Assembly (NCBI GenBank): GCA_023416275.1
Contig: JAEZIB010000120.1
Location: 15,147-79,146 of the forward strand
DNA length: 64,000 nucleotides
Direction: 5' to 3'
From: Bacillota bacterium
GTDB lineage: Bacteria > Bacillota > Clostridia > Acetivibrionales > DSM-1351
Shown here: piece by piece, positions 1 to 9,449 of the stretch
Layout of the letters: each line of letters starts with the position of its first letter
Position numbering within the stretch: position 1 is the first letter of the stretch
The notes under the pieces: generated by a model
Databases searched by the model: none
Told to the model about the DNA's origin: nothing
The model's input: only the letters and a program-made list of their open reading frames with translations
Made by a program: the position numbers and the translations under genes

Positions 1-25
1 CGGACAAAATAAAGGGGAGTAATAA

Positions 26-3000
26 ATGTCTGAAATGAAATGGACAAAGGAGCAGTACTGCGCTATAACAGAGAAAAATTGTAATTTATTAGTTGCTGCA
101 GCAGCAGGTGCTGGTAAGACAGCTGTTCTTGTAGAAAGAATAATTCAGAAAATAATTGATGAAAAAAATCCTATAGATATTGATGCATTGCTTGTAGTTA
201 CATTCACTAATGCCGCTGCAACTGAAATGAGAGAGAGAATTGGAGCCGCGATATCAAAAGCTATTGAGGAAAACAAGGCTTCAAGGAACGTTCGCAGACA
301 GCTTGCACTTCTAAGTAAGGCTTCTATAACTACAATTCATTCCTTTTGTCTTGAAGTGATTAGAAATAACTTTCAAAGCATTGATATTGACCCCAAATTC
401 AGAATTCTTGATGAGACAGAGGCAACGCTGCTAAAGACAGAGACGTTAAATGAGTTGTTTGAAGAAATATACGAGGATGATGAAGAAAAAAATCAAGACT
501 TTTTTGAACTTTTAGAATCCTTTGGAAGCAACAGGGATGACCAGAAGATACAGGATATGGTTCTTACTGTATATAGTTTTGTGCAGAGCTATCCATGGCC
601 ACAGCTATGGCTGAATAATCAGCTTGAAAATTATATGCTTGCTGAGGATTCTGATTTCGCAGATACCCTGTGGGGGAAGATTTTGTTAGAAACAATAAAA
701 TTACGTCTTGAGTGGCTGCAAGTCATCATGGAAAAAGCATGCAGTAAATTGCAATTTGCAATGGGTTTAGAAAAGTATTTGCCTGTTTTTATTGATGATG
801 CTGATAAGCTCCGTGCATTAATAAATAAATTTAATATTACTTTAGACAACAAAAATAAGTTTAGCAGGGAAGAAGTAGAGACAGAATATAATGAAATACC
901 TACTTACTCTATGTGGGATGAAATATATAACTTTATATCAAATATAGACTTCAGTACATTACCACGTTGCAGCAAGGATGCCGACAAGGAAATTCAAGAG
1001 GAAGTCAAAAAAACCAGAGATGAGCTAAAGGCATACATTAAGAATCTTAAAGAGGAAGCTTTTCTGCTTAAGTCAGCAGAAATAATAGCTGATTTAAAAG
1101 CTATGCATCCAATTCTTAAATGTTTAACAAGGCTTATTTTAGAATTCAGCAACAAATATGCAAATAAAAAAAATCAAAGAGCTTCTGTCGACTTTAATGA
1201 TTTAGAACATTTATGTTTAAAAATTCTTTCAGAGGTTGATGAAGAAGGAAATATTCATCCTACAAAGGTAGCAAATTTTTATAAGGAGAAGTATTCAGAA
1301 ATATTGGTTGATGAATATCAAGACAGTAATTTAGTTCAAGAAATCCTTATAAACATGATATCCCGTGAAGCTATGGGTACTCCAAATGTCTTTATGGTTG
1401 GGGACGTTAAGCAGAGTATTTATAGATTTAGGCAGGCAAAGCCTGAATTATTTCTCGAGAAATATAATAGCTATTCAAATACTGAAAATAGCTTGTACAA
1501 AAAGATATTACTCTTTAAAAACTTCAGAAGCAGAAAAGAGGTAATAGATGGAGTTAACTTTGTTTTTAAACAAATAATGTCTGAAAGTATCGGAGAACTT
1601 GATTACTCAGATATAGAAAAATTGAACCCTGGAGCCAGCTATCCTGAAAATTGCGATGAGAGCAGGAAGATAGGCGGTGAAGTAGAGCTTCACTTAATTG
1701 AAACGGTAGACCAAAATAAAGAGGATAATTCTGAACTTTCAGATAGCGAAAGCTATGGAGAGGAACTAGATATCGATGAAAATCTTGATGAAGATGAGAT
1801 GTTAGACAATCTTCAGCAGGAGGCTAGAATGGTTGCAAACAGGATAGCTGAGCTTTTACAGACTGATGAAAATGGAAAGAAATTTAGTGTTTTAGACAAA
1901 AAAACAAATGAGTATAGAGACTTACAGTTTAAAGATATTGTTATACTCCTTCGAACAACAAAAAATTGGACAGACATTTTTACAGAAGAGCTTTCAAAGT
2001 CAGGTATACCCACATTTTCAGACACGGGAAGTGGATTTTTTAAAACACCGGAGGTACAGGTGGTTTTATCTCTATTACAAATAATAGACAATCCATATCA
2101 GGATATTCCTCTTTTATCTGTGCTCCGGTCGCCGATAGGGAATTTCAGTACAGATGATTTGGCGGAGCTTCGACTTGCAGACCGAAAGGCTTCTTTGTTT
2201 GAAGCTTTAAACATATTGGCATTACAGGAAAGAAAAACAAATGAACAAGGGCATATAGATAATACTAATGGAAGTAATGAAAAAGCAAGAAGGTTTTTGG
2301 AGAGATTGACACAGTGGAGGGATATGTCGTTATACATGTCTACTCACAAGTTGATTTGGCAGCTATATGATGATACCGCATATTTTAGCATAGTAGGTGC
2401 AATGCAGGATGGCGAAAAAAAACAGGCCAATTTGCGTGTGCTTTTTGAAAGGGCTCTTCAGTTTGAGAGTACAAGCTATAAGGGTTTGTTTAATTTTATA
2501 AGCTTTATAGATAAATTAAAGACAAATAAAGGTGATTTGGGCAGTGCCAAGATACTTGGTGAAAACGATAATGTAGTGAGGCTTATGAGCATACATAAAA
2601 GTAAGGGCTTAGAGTTTCCTGTAGTTTTTTTATGTGGCTGCGGCAAAAAGTTTAATTTTCAGGATATGTACAAGGGAATTTTACTTCATCAGGAGTTAGG
2701 GTTTGGGCCTGATTATGTTGATTATAAAAAGCGGATAAAGTATCCTTCTGTACCTAAATTGGCTATTGCACAAAAGCTCAAAATAGAAACTCTTTCAGAA
2801 GAAATACGTATTTTATATGTTGGAATGACTAGAGCAAGAGAAAAGCTTATTTTAACAGGTGCGGTTAATAACTTGGAGAAATCTGCAAACAAATGGCTTT
2901 CTGTTTCAATGAGCAAAACTGAGAAATTTCCCGCACATGATATGTTGAAGGCTCAAAATTATTTAGATTGGATTTGTCCTTCAGCAATGAGACATAACAA

Positions 3001-3889
3001 TTCCGATAAGTTGCGTCAGGCAGCTGGTATTGGAAAAGAATTTGGTGAATATAGAATAGAGGATGAATCAGTCTGGGGAATTTTTCTCTACAATAAAAAC
3101 CATGTAGCTGTGCCTAATATTGTAGAGCAGGGGAACGCAAAAAAGACAGATGCTATAGAATGGCTAAAAAGCAATAATTCACAAATTAGCTGCAGAGAAG
3201 AACTTGTAAGGCGTCTAGATTGGAAATACAAATATCAGAATTATGCAAATATACCATCAAAGATATCTGTTACTGAGATAAAAAGATTTTTTAATATAAA
3301 TAATGAGGGTGAAGATGCTCCTATATATAAAGCATCAAGCATAAAGAAACCATTGTTTTTACAGGAAAAAAAAGGACTGAGCTCGGCAGAAAAAGGTACA
3401 ATTATGCATTTTGTAATGCAGCACCTTGATTTTTATGATAATAATATTGAGAGACAAATAAATAGTATGGTGAAAAAAGAACTGATAACCGATAAGCAAG
3501 CAAAGAGCGTAAAGCTACCAAAAATCAAAGAATTTATTTTATCGCCCATATGTCAAAGAATGCTATCTTCTGGAAAATTTTTTAGAGAAATTCCATTTAA
3601 TATAGAGCTCCCCTTTGAAGAGCTATATCCAACGGCTGACACTGATGTAGTAACTGAAGATAATATATTGCTGCAGGGTGTTATTGACTGCTACTTTGAA
3701 GAAGATAACAAAATAATATTGATTGATTATAAAACAGATTATATTCAAAACAGAGAAATTGAGAGCATAAAAAAAAGATATAACATTCAGATGTCTTATT
3801 ACTCTAGAGCTTTGGAGTTGCTAACAGGTTTGCCTGTAAATGAACGGTATATATATTTGTTTTCAATGGGAGAGCTGATTGAAATGTAG
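26..3889 (+). CDS. addA: ATP-dependent helicase/nuclease subunit A
   Basis: This is the large subunit of the AddAB helicase-nuclease, which resects double-strand breaks until a Chi site and loads RecA. The 1287-residue length is normal for the family. A UvrD-type Walker A (AAAGAGKTAVL) lies near residue 25, Walker B (VDEYQDS) near 430, and the helicase motif IHKSKGLEFPVVF near 860. The C-terminal RecB-like nuclease shows QGVID and, near residue 1232, the catalytic IDYKTD. The ATG follows AAAGGGGAG at a good distance. The gene begins only 25 bases into the window, so addB is probably just upstream, which is inference. The gene is intact. No promoter is visible in the window. Confidence 0.97.
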   Translation: MSEMKWTKEQYCAITEKNCNLLVAAAAGAGKTAVLVERIIQKIIDEKNPIDIDALLVVTFTNAAATEMRERIGAAISKAIEENKASRNVRRQLALLSKASITTIHSFCLEVIRNNFQSIDIDPKFRILDETEATLLKTETLNELFEEIYEDDEEKNQDFFELLESFGSNRDDQKIQDMVLTVYSFVQSYPWPQLWLNNQLENYMLAEDSDFADTLWGKILLETIKLRLEWLQVIMEKACSKLQFAMGLEKYLPVFIDDADKLRALINKFNITLDNKNKFSREEVETEYNEIPTYSMWDEIYNFISNIDFSTLPRCSKDADKEIQEEVKKTRDELKAYIKNLKEEAFLLKSAEIIADLKAMHPILKCLTRLILEFSNKYANKKNQRASVDFNDLEHLCLKILSEVDEEGNIHPTKVANFYKEKYSEILVDEYQDSNLVQEILINMISREAMGTPNVFMVGDVKQSIYRFRQAKPELFLEKYNSYSNTENSLYKKILLFKNFRSRKEVIDGVNFVFKQIMSESIGELDYSDIEKLNPGASYPENCDESRKIGGEVELHLIETVDQNKEDNSELSDSESYGEELDIDENLDEDEMLDNLQQEARMVANRIAELLQTDENGKKFSVLDKKTNEYRDLQFKDIVILLRTTKNWTDIFTEELSKSGIPTFSDTGSGFFKTPEVQVVLSLLQIIDNPYQDIPLLSVLRSPIGNFSTDDLAELRLADRKASLFEALNILALQERKTNEQGHIDNTNGSNEKARRFLERLTQWRDMSLYMSTHKLIWQLYDDTAYFSIVGAMQDGEKKQANLRVLFERALQFESTSYKGLFNFISFIDKLKTNKGDLGSAKILGENDNVVRLMSIHKSKGLEFPVVFLCGCGKKFNFQDMYKGILLHQELGFGPDYVDYKKRIKYPSVPKLAIAQKLKIETLSEEIRILYVGMTRAREKLILTGAVNNLEKSANKWLSVSMSKTEKFPAHDMLKAQNYLDWICPSAMRHNNSDKLRQAAGIGKEFGEYRIEDESVWGIFLYNKNHVAVPNIVEQGNAKKTDAIEWLKSNNSQISCREELVRRLDWKYKYQNYANIPSKISVTEIKRFFNINNEGEDAPIYKASSIKKPLFLQEKKGLSSAEKGTIMHFVMQHLDFYDNNIERQINSMVKKELITDKQAKSVKLPKIKEFILSPICQRMLSSGKFFREIPFNIELPFEELYPTADTDVVTEDNILLQGVIDCYFEEDNKIILIDYKTDYIQNREIESIKKRYNIQMSYYSRALELLTGLPVNERYIYLFSMGELIEM

Positions 3890-3939
3890 GATAATGGCTA
3901 AAGGTACTCTTGCAAAAACTAAAAAAATAAAATAAAGTG

Positions 3940-3968
3940 TTGACACATTAAATTTATCGTGCTAAAAT
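3940..3968 (+). promoter_or_regulatory. Promoter of tRNA-Gln
   Basis: A perfect -35 TTGACA (3940-3945) and a -10 TAAAAT (3963-3968) are separated by 17 bases. They lie 18 bases before the tRNA-Gln gene, as expected for a sigma-A promoter. Confidence 0.85.
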
Positions 3969-3986
3969 ACTCATTGTTGAAGACGT

Positions 3987-4060
3987 TGCGGGTTTGTGTA
4001 ATGGCAGCACGACTGACTCTGGCTCAGTTCGTCAGGGTTCAAATCCTTGACCCGCAGCCA
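3987..4060 (+). tRNA. tRNA-Gln (CTG)
   Basis: The acceptor arms TGCGGGT and ACCCGCA pair. The anticodon stem ACTGA/TCAGT encloses the loop CTCTGGC, which gives anticodon CTG and reads CAG. The T arm contains GGTTCAAATCC, and the 3' end GCCA is encoded. It is a single-gene transcript with its own promoter and terminator. Confidence 0.95.
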
Positions 4061-4095
4061 AAAGTATTTCAATTTTTATTGAAATACTTTTTTTC
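4060..4095 (+). terminator. Rho-independent terminator after tRNA-Gln
   Basis: AAAGTATTTCAAT pairs with ATTGAAATACTTT as a 13-bp stem and is followed by a T run, immediately after the tRNA. Confidence 0.92.
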
Positions 4096-4196
4096 GTTAA
4101 TAGGCATGTTTTGATTTTATGTGGGAAAAATTAATTTAGAATTTATTTTATATAGAATGATGGTAGGATGGGAAATAGTAAGCTAATATTGCTTAT

Positions 4197-4290
4197 GCTA
4201 AACAAAAAAGCAGAAGTTAAAGCTTCTGCTTTTTGCATAATCTTCTTTGTTTAGCGTCCGGGTAAAACAAAAGAGATCTTATTTAATAGT
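4197..4290 (-). ncRNA. Candidate small minus-strand RNA with its own promoter and terminator
   Basis: On the minus strand a TTGACA (complement of 4321-4326) and a TATAAT (complement of 4297-4302) lie 18 bases apart. They would start a transcript near 4290. It runs into a two-part hairpin: an outer stem GCTAAACAAA/TTTGTTTAGC (4197-4206 with 4246-4255) and an inner 12-bp stem AAAAAGCAGAAG/CTTCTGCTTTTT. A T run on the minus strand ends it. No convincing reading frame lies inside. An RNA of about 90 nt is the simplest reading, but expression is not shown. Confidence 0.5.
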
Positions 4291-4475
4291 AGTTTTATTA
4301 TACAAAGTAAATAATAGTAGTGTCAATAATTATTTGTAAGGCAAATTTTCTTAATAGATATCTAATAAGTTTACTACTATAACAATATATTCGGTAATGT
4401 GACTAAATGCCATTAAAATTTTCAATAATTATTATGAGCATTGATGGACTGTATGTACTAGATTTGATTAAATAA

Positions 4476-4578
4476 CTCAACTTTACCAGTTGGAAATGGT
4501 AGGTGTTAAACTATCAATGGAAAGTTGGGTTATAAATAAGTTTGAACACCGATAGACTTTTCATGTGGGAAAGTTGAG
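4476..4578. repeat. Palindromic repeat family A, long composite copy
   Basis: The element starts CTCAACTTT and ends GGGAAAGTTGAG, which are inverted ends. It carries the internal string GTTTGAACACCGATAGA shared with the copy at 9303. An extra internal GGAAAGTTGGG suggests two fused copies. Size and dispersal resemble a miniature repeat with no coding capacity. Confidence 0.75.
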
Positions 4579-4769
4579 TAAATAATTATATTAATTTATG
4601 TATAAATAATATTATAAAACTTAGAATTTTATGTGAAAACATAGAATGTTTACTATAAATATATATCCATTACTAAAATGTATTTTGTAATATGTACTTT
4701 AGTATGATAGAATAATATAGATACTAATATTATGGATACTTAGATATTTCATTAAAAGAGGAAATATTT

Positions 4770-5960
4770 ATGAAAATATTAATGCTGTCTTGGGAATATC
4801 CGCCAAGAATAATAGGTGGGATATCCCGAGTAGTTTATGATTTAGCACAAAATTTAGGTGAAGCTGGCAACGATGTTCATGTTTTGACTTGCTGGGAGCC
4901 TTATACACAAGAATATGAGATTGATAAGAATGTAACAGTGCATAGAGTACATGTCTACAATAATCCATCAAGCACTTTTGTGGAGTGGGTTATGCAGCTC
5001 AATTTTGCGATGGTTGAATATGCTGTAAAGCTACTTCAAAATGGTGAATTTGATATCGTGCATGCTCATGATTGGCTTGTGGCGTATGCATCTAGGGTAT
5101 TAAAGCATTCATATAATATTCCGGTTATTTCAACAATACATGCTACTGAATATGGAAGAAATAATGGAATACATACTGATATATCGAGAACAATAAATAA
5201 TATAGAAAAATGGTTGATGGGTGAGTCTGATTCACTTATTGTCAACAGTAAATATATGAAGGATGAATTAATTTCAGTATTCAATATTAATTCAGATAAG
5301 ATTAGAGTTATTAGCAATGGTGTTGATTTAAATAAATTTGATAATACATTTAAAGATTTAGATTTTAGAAAAAATTATGCTTCTCCAAATGAAAAAATAG
5401 TGTTTTATGTGGGAAGACTTGTTAATGAAAAGGGAGTTCATGTATTACTAAATGCTATTCCTAAAATATTACATGAGTTTAATGATGTAAAGTTTGTAAT
5501 TGCGGGCAAAGGACCGTGCTTAAATAATCTAATAGAGCTAAGCCATGAGTTAAATGTCAATGAAAAAATTTATTTTACTGGCTTTGTAAGTGAGGAGGTT
5601 TTGTTAAATCTATATATGTGTTCGGATATAGCTGTTTTTCCGAGTACTTATGAACCTTTTGGTATTGTTGCACTCGAGGGAATGGTTGCAGGCATTCCTG
5701 TTGTGGTATCTGATGCTGGAGGTCTCAATGAAATTGTGAATCATAAAGAAGATGGAATGAAATTTTATAGCGGAAATTCTAATTCTTTAGCTGATTGTAT
5801 TTTAGAATTATTAAAAAATCATGAATTATCAGAAAAAATTTGTAATGCAGCCTTAGAGAAGGTACAAAAGCTATATAATTGGAATAATATATCAAAAACC
5901 ATTTCTGATGAATATAGATATGTTATTTCTCAATTTAACAGCGCAAAGGAAACTAAATAA
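4770..5960 (+). CDS. GT4-family glycosyltransferase
   Basis: This is a retaining GT-B glycosyltransferase that probably uses a nucleotide-sugar donor; acceptor and product cannot be told from sequence. The N-terminal lobe begins MKILMLSWEYPPRIIGGISR, the Gly-rich donor-loop region typical of glycogen-synthase-like GT4 enzymes. The C-terminal lobe has VLLNAIPKI, FYVGRLVNEKGVH and, near residue 295, EPFGIVALEGM, the E-x7-E donor-binding motif. No signal peptide or membrane segment is visible, so it is cytosolic. An AGAGG site precedes the ATG. It stands alone between a repeat-rich gap and the RNase J gene. Confidence 0.88.
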   Translation: MKILMLSWEYPPRIIGGISRVVYDLAQNLGEAGNDVHVLTCWEPYTQEYEIDKNVTVHRVHVYNNPSSTFVEWVMQLNFAMVEYAVKLLQNGEFDIVHAHDWLVAYASRVLKHSYNIPVISTIHATEYGRNNGIHTDISRTINNIEKWLMGESDSLIVNSKYMKDELISVFNINSDKIRVISNGVDLNKFDNTFKDLDFRKNYASPNEKIVFYVGRLVNEKGVHVLLNAIPKILHEFNDVKFVIAGKGPCLNNLIELSHELNVNEKIYFTGFVSEEVLLNLYMCSDIAVFPSTYEPFGIVALEGMVAGIPVVVSDAGGLNEIVNHKEDGMKFYSGNSNSLADCILELLKNHELSEKICNAALEKVQKLYNWNNISKTISDEYRYVISQFNSAKETK

Positions 5961-6050
5961 TAGCTAGATTTATAAGGAAATATTTCCAAAATAAAACCAA
6001 TTTAGTTAGTATAAGTAGTTATTTTTTATAGTAAAATTGGAGGATTAATT

Positions 6051-7718
6051 GTGTCAAAAAGTAAAAAAAAGTTAAGAGTTATACCACTAGGTGGACTGCA
6101 GGAAATTGGAAAAAATATTACTGCTTTTGAATATGGTGATGATATTGTTGTTGTTGACTGCGGACTTTCATTTCCTGAGGATGAAATGCTGGGAATTGAT
6201 TTAGTTATACCAGATGTTACTTATTTAGTAAAAAATAAAGAAAAGGTAAGGGCAATAGTATTAACACATGGTCACGAGGATCATATTGGAGCACTGCCAT
6301 ATGTTTTAAGAGAATTAAATGTTCCTGTCTATGGAACAAAATTAACTATTGGTTTAATAAAATGTAAGCTTGAAGAGCATAACTTGCTGGATACTACAGA
6401 TTTAAGGACAGTTTGTGCAGGTCAGACTATCGATCTTGGTGCCTTTAAGGTGGAATTCATTCATACTACTCATAGTATTGCTGATGCGGTTTCTTTAGCC
6501 ATACACACGCCAATAGGAGTTATAGTTCATACTGGAGATTTTAAAATTGATTATACTCCAATACAAGGTGAAACAATGGATTTGGCTAGATTCGCCGAAC
6601 TTGGGAAAAAAGGCGTTTTATTACTTATGTGTGATAGTACTAACATTGAAAATGAAGGCTATACAATGTCTGAGCGGACTGTAGGAGATACCTTCAATGA
6701 AATTTTTGCAGACTGCAAGGGTAGGATTTTGGTTGCAACCTTTGCTTCAAATGTTCATAGAGTACAGCAGGTAATTAATTCTGCAGTTAAATTTGGCAGA
6801 AAGGTTACTGTTATTGGAAGAAGTATGGTAAATGTTGTAAATGTCGCAATGGAGCTTGGTTATCTGATTGTTCCAGAGGGTGTAATTGTTGATATGGAAA
6901 ATATGGATAAAGTGCCACAAGACAAGCTTGTAATAATTACTACTGGCAGTCAAGGTGAAACAATGTCTGCACTTACAAGAATTACTTTTGGAGAACATAA
7001 AAAAGTAGAAATTATTCCTGGAGATTTGGTCATTATTTCAGCTTCACCTATCCCTGGTAACGAAAAACTTATTTCTAGAGTTGTAAATGAGTTGTTTAAA
7101 AAAGGTGCTAAAGTTATATATGAAGCTTTAGCTGATATTCACGTTTCGGGGCATGCATGTCAAGAGGAAATTAAGCTTATTCATAATCTAGTCAAGCCTA
7201 AATTTTTCATGCCAGTACATGGTGAACACAGGCATTTGAGACAGCATACTGATTTGGCAATAAGAATGGGAATGCAGAATGAGAATGTATTCATATTAGA
7301 AAACGGAAAAGTGCTGGAGTTAACCCATGACTCTGCAAAAATAAATGGAAGTGTTACAGCAGGAAGAGTTCTTGTAGATGGACTTGGTGTTGGGGATGTT
7401 GGCAATGTTGTTCTAAGAGATAGAAGGCATCTATCACAGGATGGTTTGATTGTAGTTGTTATAACAATAGAAGGTGACACTGGCAATGTAGTTGCTGGTC
7501 CTGATATTATTTCAAGAGGCTTTGTTTATGTTCGTGAATCTGAAGATTTGATGGAACAGATTAAGGAAATTGCCAAGCAGGCTGTCAATAAAAGTGCCGG
7601 CAAAAGCCGCGGCGATTGGTCTATTAGAAAATCTGCAATACGTGAGGATTTAAAGGACTGTATTTATCAGAAAACAAAGCGTAAACCAATGATTTTACCA
7701 ATAATAATGGAAATTTAA
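6051..7718 (+). CDS. rnj: Ribonuclease J
   Basis: This is an RNase J-type metallo-beta-lactamase/beta-CASP ribonuclease with 5'-3' exo- and endonuclease activity, central to mRNA turnover in Firmicutes. The zinc motif THGHEDHIG lies near residue 73 and is followed by HTGDFKID. The beta-CASP region contains ATFASNVHRVQ, and motif C is in KFFMPVHGEHRHL. The 555-residue length is standard. It starts with GTG after GGAGGATTAATT. A strong terminator follows. Confidence 0.96.
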   Translation: MSKSKKKLRVIPLGGLQEIGKNITAFEYGDDIVVVDCGLSFPEDEMLGIDLVIPDVTYLVKNKEKVRAIVLTHGHEDHIGALPYVLRELNVPVYGTKLTIGLIKCKLEEHNLLDTTDLRTVCAGQTIDLGAFKVEFIHTTHSIADAVSLAIHTPIGVIVHTGDFKIDYTPIQGETMDLARFAELGKKGVLLLMCDSTNIENEGYTMSERTVGDTFNEIFADCKGRILVATFASNVHRVQQVINSAVKFGRKVTVIGRSMVNVVNVAMELGYLIVPEGVIVDMENMDKVPQDKLVIITTGSQGETMSALTRITFGEHKKVEIIPGDLVIISASPIPGNEKLISRVVNELFKKGAKVIYEALADIHVSGHACQEEIKLIHNLVKPKFFMPVHGEHRHLRQHTDLAIRMGMQNENVFILENGKVLELTHDSAKINGSVTAGRVLVDGLGVGDVGNVVLRDRRHLSQDGLIVVVITIEGDTGNVVAGPDIISRGFVYVRESEDLMEQIKEIAKQAVNKSAGKSRGDWSIRKSAIREDLKDCIYQKTKRKPMILPIIMEI

Positions 7719-7734
7719 TAAATTTTGAATAATA

Positions 7735-7774
7735 ACTTTCTGTAGAAGAGTTTAAACTTCTGCAGGAAGTTTTT
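7735..7774 (+). terminator. Terminator after RNase J
   Basis: A 14-bp stem, ACTTTCTGTAGAAG with CTTCTGCAGGAAGT (two G-T pairs), is followed by TTTTT. It lies 16 bases after the rnj stop codon and may also end the convergent tmcAL transcript. Confidence 0.9.
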
Positions 7775-7780
7775 ATGAAT

Positions 7781-9055
7781 TTAAACTAATACAATATTCT
7801 GAGTATATTCTTGTCCAGCCTTTCTATAGGCTGGATTTTTATAGCCTAGAACATATAAATCAGTTCCTTGAGCTTCAATCTCAAGCATTCTTTTAAGTAG
7901 TCTGTTACAAGAACTTTTATAGTCTACAGGTTTTGTAACAATAGGTAGGACAGAGTTTTTTTTCATTTTTGAAAGTATTTCTCGGCCCTTATTATTAAAC
8001 CCTAATATTCTAGCATATTGAGGACCTCCATACTGTTGGAATAAATCCATGTCACCCTTTGTAACTCCAGAGAGTAGAGAGAATAATATTCTTTGTAATC
8101 TAGTTTTAGTATACCTTTTTGTACATATATTTGATAAAAGGCTATCAATGTCGCCCGAAGTATCGGCAGCCTTTTTTATTCTATATTCAAGACCTTCTGA
8201 GATACCAGTTATTTCACCAAGCTTTTCTGTGCTTGCATACCTCAAGAAAGCTAGAAGAATATTTTCATATGCATTAATGTTAACTGGTCCTCTTCCTTCT
8301 TTGAATTCTTTTTCTATTATGGTTCTGGCAATATTAGGTATAGCTTGTACAGTATTGACACATAATTGCTGCTTTTGCTCTTGATGTATATTAAAAATAC
8401 TGTTTCTTATTGCAGTAGCACTTGAAATATCTCCTGTGAAAACAGGTGAGTTGTATTGATTTGCTACCCTCTCAATTGTATATGGCTTAATGGAGCTTTT
8501 AAGCCTGTTTAGTGCTTTTAGATACTCTATGCCTAAAATATTATTTGAAGTTTCCAGAAGGGAAGACAGATTAACTGTAGGCTCTGAAAACGAATAATGC
8601 TTTACATAATTTTCGATAGCTTTTTGCCTGCAAACAGGGAAGGATAATCCTAATGAAAGCTGCTTTTTTAATTCAGCTTTGTATTCATCAGGCTCCTTTG
8701 CTAAAATATCTGCAATTGTTATCAGGGAATCAATATTACCATGCTCACTTCCAAAGGAGATGCAATCAACAACACCTATGCTATCTAGTATTTTAACAGC
8801 TCCAAAACCAAAGGCTTCTGCGCTGGACATGGCATAAGGCAGCGGCAATTCAATAACTAAATCTGCTCCGCTTTTAAGAGCAATTTCTGCTCTGGCAAAT
8901 TTATTTATGAGTGCAGGCTCACCGCGTTGAATAAAATTACCGCTCATAACGCAAACAACAGTGTCACAATCTGTAATTGCTTTCGATTTTTCTATATGAT
9001 ATTTATGACCGTTATGAAAAGGGTTGTATTCTGTAACAATACCAAGCACTCTCAT
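7781..9055 (-). CDS. tmcAL: tRNA(Met) cytidine acetate ligase
   Basis: TmcAL (YlbM family) uses ATP and acetate to acetylate cytidine at the wobble position of elongator tRNA-Met. The N terminus MRVLGIVTEYNPFHNGHKYH carries the HxGH nucleotidyltransferase motif. It is followed by VMSGNFIQRGEPA and VIELPLPYAMSSAEAFGFGAV, hallmarks of the family. Length from this start is 424 residues. I chose the ATG at 9055 because GGGAGG sits 5 bases before it and homology starts there; an upstream in-frame start at 9082 would put that site inside the gene. The binding site itself lies at the end of repeat family C. Confidence 0.93.
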   Translation of the reverse strand: MRVLGIVTEYNPFHNGHKYHIEKSKAITDCDTVVCVMSGNFIQRGEPALINKFARAEIALKSGADLVIELPLPYAMSSAEAFGFGAVKILDSIGVVDCISFGSEHGNIDSLITIADILAKEPDEYKAELKKQLSLGLSFPVCRQKAIENYVKHYSFSEPTVNLSSLLETSNNILGIEYLKALNRLKSSIKPYTIERVANQYNSPVFTGDISSATAIRNSIFNIHQEQKQQLCVNTVQAIPNIARTIIEKEFKEGRGPVNINAYENILLAFLRYASTEKLGEITGISEGLEYRIKKAADTSGDIDSLLSNICTKRYTKTRLQRILFSLLSGVTKGDMDLFQQYGGPQYARILGFNNKGREILSKMKKNSVLPIVTKPVDYKSSCNRLLKRMLEIEAQGTDLYVLGYKNPAYRKAGQEYTQNIVLV

Positions 9056-9118
9056 ATTAACCTCCCAAGCTACTTTTGGCACAAAAAATTTAGTGATTAT
9101 TCAGTAGAGAACTGCTGA
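9056..9118 (-). repeat. Repeat family C copy carrying the tmcAL ribosome binding site
   Basis: Read on the minus strand this runs AGTTCTCTACTGA, ACTAAATTTTTTGTGCC, then ends CTTGGGAGG. It matches the element at 18997-19068 along about 60 bases. The final GGAGG is the Shine-Dalgarno of tmcAL. Confidence 0.65.
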
Positions 9119-9449
9119 CAAGCCTAAGCATCATGGTTATTATATCAATTAAGTATTTAATTCTCAACTTGCAATTTAAAATTGTGTTTGCAACTGAATA
9201 AATATCATGCTGCAGCTAAAACATAGTATAACTAAATTTCCCTATATAAAAAGTCAATATGTGCAGGAGACTTATAAATAGTTAGTAGAAATTTTTTAAA
9301 AACTCAACTTTCCAAGTTGATAAGTTTGAACACCGATAGATTTACTGTATGGGAAAGTTGAGTTAATAAATTGAAATTACTTGCTATATAGCTATGTAAA
9401 TGTTAAATTATGTATATGAATAAATACAAACATACTATGAGGTGATTAG
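9083..9449. other. Non-coding stretch
   Basis: This divergent intergenic space lies between tmcAL (minus) and the MBL hydrolase (plus). It contains most of a family C repeat and a complete family A palindrome (9303-9362). No reading frame of note is seen. Confidence 0.6.
9303..9362. repeat. Palindromic repeat family A
   Basis: The 60-base element has ends CTCAACTTTCC and GGGAAAGTTGAG, with the shared core GTTTGAACACCGATAGA. It is the cleanest full copy in the window. Confidence 0.8.

Larger units (their letters stand above)
4096..4769. other. Non-coding stretch
   Basis: These 674 bases have no supported protein gene. They hold the candidate small RNA (4197-4335 with its promoter) and a copy of the CTCAACTTT palindromic repeat (4476-4578). 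The rest is very AT-rich, with nothing else I can assign. Confidence 0.6.
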
